Source of the DNA: Micromussa lordhowensis
Taxonomy: Eukaryota > Cnidaria > Anthozoa > Scleractinia > Lobophylliidae
Length of the DNA stretch: 64,000 nt
NCBI GenBank assembly: GCA_964020085.1
Contig: OZ026599.1
Coordinates: 34,001,586 to 34,065,585 of the forward strand
Direction of reading: 5' to 3'
The notes under the pieces were generated by a model. It did no database searches. It saw only the letters and a list, made by a program, of their open reading frames with translations, and was not told where the DNA came from. A program made the position numbers and the translations under genes. Below are positions 44,269-56,453 of this stretch, piece after piece; positions within the stretch are counted from its first letter, which is position 1; every line of letters starts with the position of its first letter.

Positions 44269-44392
44269 CTGTTTTATATATTTTCCAATGTTTCGTCAGG
44301 CACTGCTTGACTTCTTCAGGGAATGTTTGACTTTCCCCGAATGTTTAACATTCCCTTAAAAAGTCAGGCCGTGCCTGACGAAATATTGGAAG

Positions 44393-44571
44393 TAAAAACT
44401 GGATCATTGGATAATGCAATTCGAGAGTTTTCATTGGCTTGGCCATCATCGGCTATGAGCCATTATAGCATGCTCTACGAATATGGTAAGCGTACGCGTG
44501 ATTTTTTTTTTTTGAGGCGTTTTTATTTTTTTTAAGTTCAGTTTGCTCTATTTGGGGGCGTTTTAATAAAA

Positions 44572-44608
<37 letters not shown>

Positions 44609-44690
44609 TATAGCCAACTCGACGCTATGCGCCTCGTTGGCTATGTACCATCATCTGATTTGTGGAATAATAAAATAGTTAACCCCGACC
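44393..44690. mobile_element. Dispersed repeat copy B (uninterrupted)
   Basis: GTAAAAACTGGATCATTGGA, AGAGTTTTCATTGGCTTGGC, then CAATTATTCCACTCGCGCTT and TTGGATATGAGATGATTATA match copy A (24651-25145) without the 190-bp insert present there. A terminal palindrome pairs TTGGATATGAGATGATTATA with ACCATCATCTGATTTG imperfectly. It lies upstream of ATG3. Confidence 0.65.
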
Positions 44691-45086
44691 GTACGGTCAG
44701 CCTTTCTGAGGTCAGTTTCTTTAAAATAACAACACCGAGAAAAGCGGGGGGGAAGGGCACAATGTCTTAATTATTCAATGAAAAGAAGGGGACGTATGAA
44801 GCGGGTACACAATGAGAAAAAATATCACAGAGAAATTTCCCAGGTAAAACTGTTTTGAACAGATGCTTGCCTGTGCGTGACCCTGTGCGTGACTCTTGTG
44901 ATATCTAGATGTTGCGTGACGAACTCCACGGAACTAAACTGCTCAGCGGACGTACCTATAAAGATATGCACAGTTTTTGTCTTCGCCTATACGGCAGTCA
45001 ATTTCGTCTCTCATAGGGAGGGAACGTGAAAGTTGTTCTTCGATTTACTGCACGGTAAGAAATATATTGTCGACCAGATCTTCATT

Positions 45087-48000
45087 ATGGCGATGCAAGA
45101 CGTTATAAATAAGATGAAAGGGACTGCCCTTGGAGTCGCCGAATACTTAACTCCAGTTTTGAAGGTAGTGTATACCCCTGTTTATGTTCCTGTTCTATTT
45201 TGTAGATTTTCCCTGTTAAAGGGATTCACTTGATTTCCCTGCTTTTTGTACAGGAGTCGAAATTTCAGGAAACTGGGGTGATTACACCAGAAGAGGTATG
45301 TTTATTGATATCTCTACACGCTATTTTCTCACAGTGAATTTGAACTTTGTTCTGCTGCTTGAACTTACATGTCGCTTATCGTTGAGGTTCGTTTACTCTT
45401 TTTAATTTTGCAATTGTTATTACTGATCTTAGGACATGTTGTTTCACTTTTGAGTGCTTGTAGCGGAGCTTATACGAAACCAAAACGAACTAGTAGTATT
45501 TTAGTTTCGTGACACGATCTGAATAATCCAATAATTGGCGTTCCTGGATAAAGGTCTTCAAAGTGTAAATAACGCAACTATCAGATCGAAAAGACAGTGT
45601 AACCACTATCTTACAGTGCTTCTTTCCAATAAGGAATATAAGCTTAAATGTTCACGTGGAAACTATTGCCATTCCATTTTACCATCCACTCTCCCAGTTG
45701 ATAAGATGAGTCACAAACTAATGTCCCACCCCCACCCCCAACAGAAATAACCTGATTTTTCTTTACTCCCTCAGTTTTGTTTTAAAATTCCTCTGAACTA
45801 TTTAATCAATACTGACAGAGATCATGGGGGGGGGGGACCCAGAGGTAGCAGTAGGGGGCATGTACTAAAACCCGAAACGGCCGAAACGAAACCACCAAAA
45901 CGACCGAAGCGAAACCACAGAAATGACCAAAGCGAGCAAAAATAAATGAAGAAGTTAAAAAATTACGGCCTTGATCTCTGTCACATTACTATGGCAGCCT
46001 GATTCGTACCCCTGAAATCTACATGTATGCACATGTGTGACATCGTGACATTACAAATTCTTGCCGGGCCTGTAAAGATCATTGAGCACAAGCAGGATGG
46101 GCACGAAAACATCGAGAAAAAGGTGGATATTTTTCACAATTTGAATGGTATTCTAGCTAAAACAAGAAATCTAATTTTCTAAGAAAAAAACAAACAATTT
46201 GGTTTTCTTGTCAATAAATCAGATGCCGCAAAACGCCTCTCCAGCAAGACAACTTGATTTAGGAAATTCAATTTCTGCAATTTCTTGAAATGCACCACAT
46301 CATTCATTCCTGTACCAATATGAGTAAGATCTATGGCAATAAAGATGCAAAAAGTTGCACAACTTGAAGTTTTCCATCATACCGCGAAGACGAAATTCAT
46401 TGAGAAACTTGATGACATGTTTGACAGATTTGCAGAGTTATAATGCACTTATCAGCAGCCATCCCGGGGGGGTTCACCCTTAGGAACCCCCGGGCATTTG
46501 CACCAAGACATTTGCAAATTCCACCTACCCAGGGCCAATATTCTTCCACAAAAAGCTACCACTGGCCCTCCCCCGGGGAGCATAATTTGAAAAAGATTAG
46601 CTTAGAAGTTATCATAGTGATAGATTTCTTGCGGAAAATATTTTCGCTTTGTGAAGGATGGATAACCAACTAAAGGGGACAGGTTTACCAGAGAAATGTA
46701 AGAGACACTTGCCTATTTCTCCATCGCCATTTCGGAAGCCATTCAACGCGGTCAGAATCTTTCATTTTCAAGATGGTGGCGATGTTACATTCCCCTTGTA
46801 TCTTGCCTCGGAAGTGCAAAAAGCGGTCCAATGCCCCTGTCCCGAGCCAAAAATCTGCAACAAAAGTCAGCAAATCCCGCACTATTCCCCCGTATGTCTC
46901 CGGGGTCAACATCAGCATAGGCATACCAGATCAGGAGGGGCAAGGGGGCTGCAGCCTATAACAGCTGAATAACATTGATTCCCATTCCATCAAGTGGGAA
47001 CTTAGAGTGTTGAGACTGTGCAGTACAGACTGGAAATCTTCTTTAAAGGTCCAGACTAAAACAGCTGACAACTTGAATATGAAGTAATACTGAAACCTAT
47101 CACTTGCTTGAAACCTTGGCAGTTTTAGTTTATGAAGTATTGCAGTTAAGTAATAACCGTTATCCAAATTGTTTTTTGGATTAATTGTTTTTGTGCATTT
47201 GATTCACAGTTTGTTGCAGCAGGTGATCATTTAGTCCATCATTGTCCAACATGGAAATGGTTTGTACTGGTTTATTATTGACTAAAACCCTTTGACTACA
47301 GTATTAACAGACCTTAACTGATTTCATAAGTGAATTTAAAACTGAAGTAAAATTCTAAAATTGTGGCGGATTACCTAGTGAAAATTCCCCTAGTAAGACC
47401 GTTTTAAGCTTCCTGAAGGTGTGTTGATGCCACGTTTGAACAGGTTTAGGTTACTAGCAATCAAATTTTGACGGTTTTGGAAAGGAAACGGTTCAATTTC
47501 CACCACTCTCTTGGGTCTAGTTGATAATTGAGCATAGAAGGAAACCAGCAATGAAACAGTGACAATCTTAGTTTATTTTAAGGATCTGCTTATTTTACCA
47601 AATCGTGCATTTCCAGAGTCACCTATTCTTCATGGCAAGTTCCTACTGGTAAAGGCTGTGTTCCACACTTGGTGCCCAAGTACTGGTGCTTGCTCCCAGG
47701 CACAGGCGTTATGCCCAAATTCGGGTGACATACTTGGATAAAAGGTGTGTTCACATTAGTGCCCAGCAATAATCGTACTTGGGCACCGAGCTTGGACATA
47801 GCCTTAAGAGGGACAGGCAGCTCTGGGAATGAGACAGTGTTACCCGATCTGTCTAACCCCCTCTCCTTCCTTAGATTTCCATTGGACAGGTTCTCTGCAC
47901 CATAGACGGCTCCTTTGACCCTGTCTTGTTTTTTAGGGACACAGGTCCAGATGAAAGCAAAATAAAGAGTTATCTCCCAGCAGACAAGCAATTCTTGTAT

Positions 48001-51000
48001 ACAAAAAATGGTATGTGTATGTCTGGGCTCCAAGCTTTAATATCACCCTGTATATCGTGAAATAAACCTTGACCCTATTACTTCTTCAAATATTGTTGCT
48101 TCTTATCTTGTTTCCAAATATTTAATATTTCTGGTCTTTCTCTTCATAAAGGCTATGTTTAATATCCCAGAAACATTATCCTTCCTTTTTTGAGATCAAC
48201 GTATACTTTTAAGTAGAGGTTTTTTAAAACATTTTGTAGTAAAAACTATCGGGATAAGAAAGCGATGTTTCGACTGTTCAACGGTCATTATAAAGCAAAG
48301 TGAAGATAAAAATTTACATAAGTACTAATTATATAGTAGAACAAAGAAGTGACAAATGTAAAAAGCATGAAAATGTTAAAAAAGCGGGGTATTAAAAACA
48401 ATATGAACACACAATGAAAAGAAAACTATTTAATTTAAAAACTTTTGCATGAATTGAGTCACATTGTACATTGAGACTTGGTCTCAGTTTGAGGATAGTA
48501 AAATTCGTAGTGAGATCTTTCGGTGTCGAAGAGTGTTTGTCACGGAAATGCTTGCCAATAGAAGAAGTGTGTCTATGTTTGTCCACGCATTGATGTAAGT
48601 GCCGTTGTGTAAAGCCAACATAACCTGCATCGCATAGGTCACATTTATATTGGTAAACAAGGGAATCAAGTAAACAAGTCTCAATGTACAATGTGACTTA
48701 ATTTGTGCGAAAGTTTTTAAATAGTTTTTTAAATAGTTTTCTTTTTATGGTATCTTCGTATTGTTTTTAATACCCCGCTTTTTTAACGTTTTCATGCTTT
48801 TTACATTTGCCACTTCTTTGTTCTACTATATAATTAGTGTTTATGTAAATTTCTGTCTTCACTTTGCTTGATAATGACTGTTGAACGGTCAAAATGTCGC
48901 TTTCTTATCCTGATATTTGTTACTACACAATGTATACTTCTCAGTAATATATTAAATTTTTCAGCAGTACTCATAGATAGGTGTTTTCCATTGTCACATA
49001 TCCTGAAACCAGTAGCCCAATCATATAGCCCCTGTGCCTCTAACCAACAATTCTTCAATGTGCTCTAATCAAGGGTCAATTTCTTGAAATACCAGTTTCC
49101 TAAATTTGCAATCAATCAATCAATCAAATCAGTCAGTCATTACTGATTTCTAAGCAGTTACCAAATCACTAGACAGGACACTGTTAAATACAAAATTATA
49201 GTCCTGTTGATGTCCTGCAGATCAAATAAAACTGAAAATTGTGTAAAATGGCATTATACTGTTGTAAGTTTTTAGTATTTTTTGTTTGTAACATGTAGTG
49301 CCATGCTACAAGCGGTGCAAGGAAATGGAACATCAAGAAGAAAATGAGGCCATCGTTGAACCAGATGAAGATGGTGGGTGGGTGGATACTCACCATCATG
49401 TCGACCCAAGTGGTGAGCAGACTGTAACTGGTGCCCAGGAATCATTTGCAGAGATGACGCTTGAATCTGACAAGGTATCTGCTGGTTTGTGCTGCTGACT
49501 TCCTTACAATATTTGTAATGCCATACGTGATAAGATTATATTTGAGCCACCTATTACCTTACTCTGAACACCGCAACCTTCCCTTGTGGGTGAATTATAC
49601 CTGTCCTACAACGGGCATATTCCTCTGTAACATTAAGGCCCCTATATCAGTCATTCTCAGCTGTAACAGGTGCTAAGGGTTACTGCCTTTAACAACAACC
49701 CTGCCATCAGAGAAAAATCCTTCAATTTATATTCAAAACAGACAAAAAAAACTGCTCTCATTTATTTGTATTATTCGACAGACCACAAAAGATATAACAC
49801 CAGCAGAAAATGATGACGAGGAGGAAGATGATGAAGAGGAGGCAGTAGATATGGAAGGTATGAACCTTTTAGATATTTCATAGCCATTACTGATACTAAT
49901 TATCAGAATGACTATACACCCATAGTTGGAATATGCATGTGGCTTGACAATACCAGCAAATGTACCTACTGTAGCCTGTGTCAACTCTAAGAAAAATTAC
50001 AACGAGCCCAAAGGTTCGTAATCATAAAATCCTGGGTGCCCAACACTTCAGCTTGTATGAAAAAAGTCTGTTTTTCCAGTCACCCAAAGGCAAAAGTTAC
50101 GGTAGTTGCCTGTGGCCCCTGGGCACTTCCAGAGCACAGCCCTGCCTGTGAACAGACTCTCTTTTAATTGGCTCCCCTTTAGTGTATAATGTTCCGTGGC
50201 CAAGCTTTAGCATGTTTTTGGCAAAGTAGTAATGTTGACAGTGTCTCCCTTTAGTATTTGATAGGAACAGGCAATAATTTAAAGTACCTTAATTGCTAGG
50301 AAACATTATAGCAATTTAGCTAAAATAGAGGTTTTCTTTTTCAGCTTTTGAAGAAAGTGGAATGCTTGAAAGTGATGAGGTATTTTGAATTTAACATAAA
50401 GCTGGTTTTTATTCTTGTTTGGAAGCGTTCAGGGCATGGGTAAAGTTCGTCATTCAGTCCTGACTGCATCTAGCACTTGTTGAGATTTGAGTATCTGTTT
50501 TCTAGGCTTACAGTTACTGACCAACAGGTGAGGTACGTGAATGTTGCGTCACATGATTATACTAGGAATAAAATTATATCGAATGTTATTGCATTTTGTA
50601 GGCCACCTTGTCAATCCAACCAACTTCAAAATCTGAGTCAGGGGAGAGTGCGGTAGACACGAGCACTTCTGGTGGAATTCTGCAAACAAGAACCTACGAC
50701 ATGTACATAACGTATGATAAGTACTACCAGACCCCAAGATTATGGCTGTTTGGCTACAATGAGGTAGGAATGTTTATAGTTCCTTTTTAATTAACAGTCT
50801 AACTTCCAACTGATAAGTGGAAGAATGCAGTCGTCTAATGGTTACCACACTGTACTCTGGATCAAGTGGTCTGGGTGCGAGGGCTGGCTAGGATCAGTGG
50901 GTTGCGTTCTTGATTCTCACATTCCCTCTCTCCACTGAGGTGTAAAAATAGGTTCAGGGGCAGATCTGCGATTTTCTGCAGAGGGGGGGGGGGTTGTACA

Positions 51001-54000
51001 ACTTAATAACTTTCGACGCCATCAATTATCAGCTCCTAGAAGGATCCAGAGCCATGCCTCCCTGGAAAAAGTTTCCAATTTTAACCTCTAAAATTCCATT
51101 TCCAGCATTCCTGACTCCTGAAAGGCATTTTTGACGGCATGATATGAAATCTAGAGTTTACCTTATTTCTCAACCACAAAACCAAAAATAAATATTAATA
51201 GTGCACTCAGTTGAAAAATGTAAATGACCTTTTCCTATCCTGAAAATTAGTCCAGTTCTGGACGTGAAACAACTACGTATGAAACGATTATATGAGAGTC
51301 AAACAAATAACAAAAAAATGCTGTGCAAAGGGTTGGGGGGGGGGGGGGTGCAACCTTCTCAACCTCTCCCCAGGATCTGCCTCTGGGTACTGGTGAATTA
51401 ATGCTGGAGGGTAACTGCATCTGAAGTGGAAACCGGAAAGCTGATTTTCTTTGCACCCATACCAGGCAACATTGTACATTCTATCATTTTGTTTTAAAGT
51501 TTCTGACTGGATTAGACAACCCTCCAGTAGCAGTTGTATTGTTGTCGAAAAGTCTTACAGTCAGTGACTTTTGTTTATTCAATGAATCTTTTGCAGAACC
51601 GAAAGCCGCTTACTGTGGAAGAGATGTATGAGGACATGAGTCAGGTAAAAAGTGTTATATTTTGAAACTTTGCATTTACTTCATGTAAGTAGTTGGAAAA
51701 TGTTTACATTTTGTGATGTCTTACATGAAGCAAAACAAAAAACAACTCTTGAGAGTGCGCAGAATGGACTGGAAATCATTTTTTATTTAGCCTACTATAA
51801 CAAATAAAGTATATGTGTATGAGGGCATTTTGATGAGCGTCGCAGATGGAATTTACCCATTAATACCTGTGGTAGTTAGTGTCTCTGACGCAGGCTAGAT
51901 GATCTACAAAAGTAATTCCCAGTCCGAGAGGCCTGGGGGCAAATGCTTGATAATCGATGTTCCCTTGTATTCTACTCACTCCACTGTGGTTGCTTTGGTA
52001 GCTCACTGGTTAGAGCACCCTCCAGGAGATCGCTGTGTTGTGGGTTCGAATCCCCCTCAGGGCATCTGATTTTTTCCTGGCATTTGTTCTGTTTTATATA
52101 GATAGGTATATCAGAGTTTACATCTCTGATGATGAACAAGGTTGACAATGTTGACACTGTGTTGTTTATGTTCAAGGATCATGCTAAGAAGACTGTCACA
52201 GTAGAAGCTCACCCTCATTTGCCTATGACTATGGCATCTGTTCATCCTTGTAGGTAAGTCAGTATCATTGTTAGTCTCTTGATCACCATCATAAATTTCT
52301 CTATTGTTATATGCCGGCTAGAAAGTCCTTATGGACTGGAGAGTTATGAACTGGAGAGTTATGGACTGGAGAGTTATGGACTGGAGAGTTATGGACTGGA
52401 GAGTTATGGACTGGAGAGTTATGGACTGGAGAGTTATGGACTGGAGGGCAGGGATGGCGCAGCGGTGAGAGCGCTCGCCTCCCACAATGCAATGTGGCCC
52501 AGGTTCGATTCTGGCCCAGTGTCAGGTTTGAATTTGGGTTAAATTTGTTGTTGGTTCTCGCCTTGCTCTGAGGGTTTTTCTCCGGGTTCTCTGGTTTTCC
52601 TCCCTCCACAAAAACCAACATCTCCAAATTCCCATTCGACCAGGACCTGCGTGAAAATCAGCTAAGGTTGATTAGGCCTCCTCTTCTAATGTTGTAATTT
52701 ATTTATTTATCGTGAAAAACTGTGACCTCCGTCTCTGAAAATGCTGTCCTCGGCCGCAAACTGTGACCGAGGTCTAGAAAATACTGCCCGAGCAGGCCTT
52801 GACTCTAAGCCGGTAAAAAACGTATTTTTTTTCCTCGCACTCTCAAATCACTTTCACAATTATTGATCTTTTCCACACACACATCGCGCACGTTACCGTG
52901 ACCTTCCGGATCGCGCTAAGAACTGATCAGATTGCAGGATCTGTTACTGTGCGTTCTTGGAAAAAAAATAAGTTGAGTTACGGTATTCTCATTGGGAAAA
53001 TTTGATTTTAATCAAAGCCTACTTTATTTCAGTAGACATCAATGCATTGTCTTACAACAGTTATATCATCATTTATTGATCAATGATGGACCAACATTTT
53101 CAGGCGTTGCCGTTGTTACACTATTAGGGGACCTTAAGCAATCCACGACGGCAACGGCAACGAGAACGCCACAAAACAAAAGGTTTAATGAGCAGAACAA
53201 TAGCTGTGCACGTGCTTTATAATTCTTGGTACATTTCTTAGCCGTCCTCTGTAAAACGACAACGTGAAATGACCAAGTTCTGGATATTTTGGAGAGCGTG
53301 GCGACGGCGGCTCATTTTTCGTATTTTCTTTTGGAATAGGCCCTTTGCAGCTGGGGTCACGTGACCAAATTTTTATATTATGGGCTATAGCTTAAAGAAT
53401 GCCAGAAATGGAAAGAGCGCATCGAAAATACCAAAATGGCCAAGTTTGAGCCCCCTGGAATGAAAGAGTAAGTTTATACGACAATTTGAATTTTCGGAAA
53501 ATTTAGAAGTTTTGTATGGGAAATGTTGCTGGAGAGCAAGGTCTTGCTCTCCAGCAACATTTTCCATACAAACCTCCTTATTTTTTTAAAAATTCAGACT
53601 GTCATAAAATCTCATCTTTTAATGATGGGGGCCTCAAATTTGGCCATTTGGATATTCTCGACATGCTTTTTCCATTTCTGGCATTTGTTTAGTTATAGCC
53701 CATAATTTTATGAAAAGTAGGTCACGTGACGGCTTAGCTGCATAGGGCCTATTGTACGCTGGCATTGCATATTAAGTTTGAGCAAATTCTGAGACCGATA
53801 GACGTACTGAACAGATCAAGGCATGTGCGAAATTCGACCGTAAAATATAAATTCATTTTTTTCTAGGCGTCGTCCTTGGCGTCGCCGTTCTTCATTGCTT
53901 AAGGTTCCTATTATATTCTTTATTAGCCCTTTCACTCAGTAAGTTAACATGTCGACCGTCATTTTCTTTTCTCTATACTTTCGCTTTTTTGTGTAATCAA

Positions 54001-55039
54001 TTGTTACCCTTGAAGGAATTCAAAATTGTTTTTGATTTTGGACATGAAATAAGAAAAAGTTTAGTCTCGTGACTTCATCTTTAGTCCTTTGCTGTCGGCA
54101 GGCTTCGGAACCTTCAGTTAACTTCGGAAATTTTTTCCAAGCGTTTTTTGAATTCTCGGAAATCTTCAGGCGGGTCTTCAGGACTATTTTGGGCACGTAA
54201 GCTTGATGAAGGCCTTGTTTTTTAGTGCAAGATTTTATTTTCAGTCGTGACAAGATTAAGGGAATTAGTTAACGGAAATTGTAATACCATCAAACATTGC
54301 AGAAAGTAATGTACACTTAACAGTAGATGACCCCATCAGTCACGTGGTTACTTTCTATTGGCAGGCACGCAGATGTAATGAAGAAGATTATCCAAACAGT
54401 AGCAGACGGCGGAGGAGAACTTGGTGTTCATATGTATCTTTTGACAGCGTTATAGTGACCGCGTGTTACGATAAAGGCACGTAATTAGGCGTTACGAGAA
54501 CGTGATGACGCTTTACGAGAAACATAACCATGTGTTTTTTAAATACGTGAAGACAAAATCAGGGACAACGAGAGAATAAGATTTTCGAAGTTACATTTTA
54601 TGTCAAGCAAGCCTGAAAAATTAGGCTAGTATGGGTTTCGAACCTATGACCTCTGCAAAGTCTCCAGCAGTTAGCCATGAAACGAGTCATTTATGTGTAG
54701 TGGTTCGTCTTATAGGTGAAAATGAATTGGAGCCAGTCCCACAAATGGAGATTCTGATAAGTCTCTTCCACGCAGTGCAAAAAGCGGCAGAGCGAAATAA
54801 AGGAGAGAGAGGCTTAGTGCAAGACGCACCACGCTTCTTGTCATTTTTTGCGCTGCCCCAACCTTACTGAACGCCTAGAGGAGGCTAGATTCTGATTCTA
54901 TTCATGATTTTTTTTTTCAAATCATGGTATAACATTTTCCTTGACGTTTTTTTCTAGGTACTTACTCATCTTTCTCAAATTCGTTCAAGCTGTTATACCC
55001 ACGATAGAATACGACTACACGCGACACTTTACAATGTGA
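45087..55039 (+). CDS. ATG3: Autophagy E2-like enzyme ATG3, complete, 12 exons
   Basis: ATG3 transfers Atg8/LC3/GABARAP from ATG7 to phosphatidylethanolamine during autophagosome formation. Exons: 45087-45164, 45254-45295, 47210-47259, 47937-48010, 49299-49474, 49782-49857, 50345-50379, 50602-50763, 51597-51644, 52177-52253, 54365-54433, 54958-55039. They total 969 nt, 322 aa, phases consistent and all GT-AG. Family signatures: [88 protein letters not shown], the catalytic HPC with Cys272 ([14 protein letters not shown]), [20 protein letters not shown] and the C-terminal YDYTRHFTM. The acidic flexible loop (exon 6) is typical. A micro-difference is the extra MA before the usual MQDVIN start; the second Met could serve instead. 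AATAAA lies at 55557-55562. Confidence 0.97.
45296..47209 (+). other. ATG3 intron 2: decayed repeats, no gene
   Basis: Contains a G-run (45826-45837), a GAAACCACCAAAACGACCGAA-like stretch (45870-45930; units of 11-12 bp), an inverted CCCGGGGGGGTTCACCC / GGAACCCCCGGGC pair (46463-46494) and general AT-rich sequence. No exon is seen here. Confidence 0.45.
48245..48935 (-). mobile_element. Penelope-like retroelement fragment flanked by inverted terminal repeats
   Basis: The left block (48247-48410) contains GGATAAGAAAGCGATGTTTC, TATATAGTAGAACAAAGAAG and AAAAAGCGGGGTATTAAAAA. The right block (48765-48935) contains their complements (TTTTTAATACCCCGCTTTTT, CTTCTTTGTTCTACTATATA, GCTTTCTTATCCTGAT). 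Between them a minus-strand GIY-YIG endonuclease remnant is encoded (48392-48691). Inverted terminal copies around an endonuclease end fit the partial pLTRs of Penelope elements. It lies in ATG3 intron 4. Confidence 0.75.
48392..48691 (-). pseudogene. GIY-YIG endonuclease domain of a Penelope-like element
   Basis: The 99-codon frame includes [20 protein letters not shown] then [20 protein letters not shown] and [19 protein letters not shown]. YxxxCxxCxxxYVG-x-T is the start of the GIY-YIG nuclease that nicks target DNA, and the Cys pair is typical of Penelope endonucleases; the closing S-D-S-I-R/H-A-K-x-F is their usual C-terminus. The preceding reverse transcriptase is absent, and the middle of the nuclease (after KNFTILK-type) is shortened, so it is a dead fragment. 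Confidence 0.75.
51985..52075 (+). repeat. tRNA-derived SINE fragment
   Basis: An A-box-like TGGTAGCTCACTGGTTAGAG (51997-52016) and an exact B-box GGTTCGAATCC (52043-52053) lie 36 bp apart, as in a tRNA-derived RNA polymerase III promoter. The acceptor-stem halves do not pair well, so it is not called a tRNA gene. It lies in ATG3 intron 9. Confidence 0.6.
52333..52447 (+). repeat. 15-bp minisatellite, about eight units
   Basis: GGACTGGAGAGTTAT is repeated head-to-tail, one unit having GAACTG. The period is 15 and thus in frame, which creates an artificial GLESY-repeat open frame. It runs directly into the SINE at 52449. It lies in ATG3 intron 10. Confidence 0.9.
52449..52700 (+). mobile_element. 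tRNA-derived SINE
   Basis: The A box is TGGCGCAGCGGTGAGAGCGC (52455-52474) and the B box is GGTTCGATTC (52502-52511), within a head of about 70 bp. The body continues with GGTTCTCGCCTTGCTCTGAG and CTCTGGTTTTCCTCCCTCCA, and the tail is AT-rich (AATTTATTTATTTAT near 52697). This is a standard polymerase III SINE layout. No flanking duplication was identified, partly because the left flank is a minisatellite. Confidence 0.75.
53126..53899. mobile_element. DNA element with ACCTTAAGCAAT termini and a nested hairpin element
   Basis: The ends AGGGGACCTTAAGCAAT (left) and ATTGCTTAAGGTTCCT (right) are inverted copies; both are followed inward by GGCAACGGC / GCCGTTCTTC-type subterminal sequence. A second, complete hairpin element occupies 53335-53753 inside it. 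It has no coding capacity and lies in ATG3 intron 10. Confidence 0.65.
53335..53753. mobile_element. Hairpin MITE nested within the 53.1-53.9 kb element
   Basis: The arms begin AATAGGCCCTTTGCAGCTGG and end TTAGCTGCATAGGGCCTATT; both carry GGTCACGTGAC. The apex pairs GTTGCTGGAGAGCAAG with CTTGCTCTCCAGCAAC across a 2-base loop. Arm length is about 190 bp, with the subregions near 53470 and 53600 less similar. Confidence 0.75.
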
Positions 55040-56453
55040 TGGTCAACGCGCCTTGAAATCGCAGTTAATGTCTTAAATAGAGCTTATTTTCCGCGAGGTT
55101 TGAAAGTAATCGTGTAACTTATGTTTACCGTTACTAAGGACGATAAAGTGTTCCTACCAATCAAAGCAGAGATGAACTTGAATATAAAGCCAAATTCAAA
55201 ATTTCCCGCACTTCGCATGGTTTGCGAGCATGCTCGTTCCTGCCTTGCCTTGTGATCAGTTTATTGCACAGATTGTAGTGACGTTCTCTCGGCAAGAAAT
55301 CCAAACGGAAGGAGCTACATTCAGGTGTAAAGAAATGATTGTCTAAGGGACAGCCTAAATATTTCGCTTTCTTTACTCAGAACTTAGCCCATGGCAGGTT
55401 TTTCTGTCTTGAGAAATGACTACCTACTACCGGTGACAGAGGCTTTTTTGCACAGAGGGGAGGGGGCAGGGGGCAGACCAGTGACGCCGGGCCATCCTAA
55501 CATGAAAAAGCCTCTGGTATTAGGGCAGTCGTAGAGGTTCGTGCAATTTACAATTGAATAAAAAAATTAAACCACAGTTTAGGAAACTAATTCTTTTAAT
55601 TAACCTTTCTTTACAATGTGTGTTGTAGTTATTTTTCACAAAGATGTGATCCATTTTTTTTAACATTCGAGAAGAGATGAGAAATAGAAATATTATCTAA
55701 GAAAATAATTATGCCAAGAAAAAAATGTCGTTTATATATTCGTGAATTTCACTTCGATAAGATTACAGTTAGGTACATCACCATCTACTACCTCCACTCC
55801 AGGCCCCTCTCTTTGCTCTTCGGGGTACGCGTAGAGTTCTGGGACTGACATAGAGAACAACTGAGCATTTCGCCTCCTTCCCATCAAACTCCGCACTCAC
55901 TGAGCCTGGAGACGAGGCAGTATAAGTTATATACACTGAAGGGGTGCTGGACTAATCTTACTGGAACTAACCTAGTACATAGATGTTATTATTGTGGGCT
56001 GGAAGTTCGTTCTTGAGTAATGTGCTTTTTATAAAACTCAATGATGTAACATACTTTACTGTAATACTGGAATTCTATCATAGACACAGGAGATATAAAT
56101 GCGAGGGTGTTGTAGAAATCGATATATTTTAATAAAACTGTTGTCAAAATAATGTAGTTGTTGTCTTGGCATTCATTCCAATCCCGTTATTATTACAAGC
56201 TTCAACAATTACAGGAAAGGAAAAAATTCAGAGGTAAGAATTTGGTACAGTCGAACTTAATGTTATGGACACTCGTGTCTGTCTCATTGATGCCTTTCTT
56301 CCCTTGTTGGATTAGCCTTAAAATTTTGTGTTGAAACATTTTTTTTTGCTATTTCAAGCACAAAGCAGTTGCTTCACTGTCTAAGAATTAACGAATTAAG
56401 GTTACTGCATACTAGCCTGTGAGCAGGCTCACGTTTGGAGAACAAATTCTTGG
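55040..56453 (+). other. ATG3 3' UTR and intergenic sequence
   Basis: Poly(A) signals AATAAA occur at 55557-55562 and 56131-56136, either of which could end the ATG3 transcript. No other coding or repeat feature was recognised up to the hairpin at 56454. Confidence 0.45.

Noticed and set aside
49733..49984. Minus-strand poly-Ser open frame
   Set aside because: Antisense of the acidic ATG3 exon 49782-49857.
50824..50945. tRNA-like SINE head (CGTCTAATGGTTACCACACT)
   Set aside because: A-box similarity only; no acceptable B box at the right distance.
51985..52075. A functional tRNA gene
   Set aside because: A and B boxes are present, but the acceptor and anticodon stems do not pair; a SINE head is the better explanation.
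52279..52627. Proteins with GLESY or NSPVH repeats
   Set aside because: Produced by the 15-bp minisatellite, whose period keeps every frame open; intronic in ATG3.
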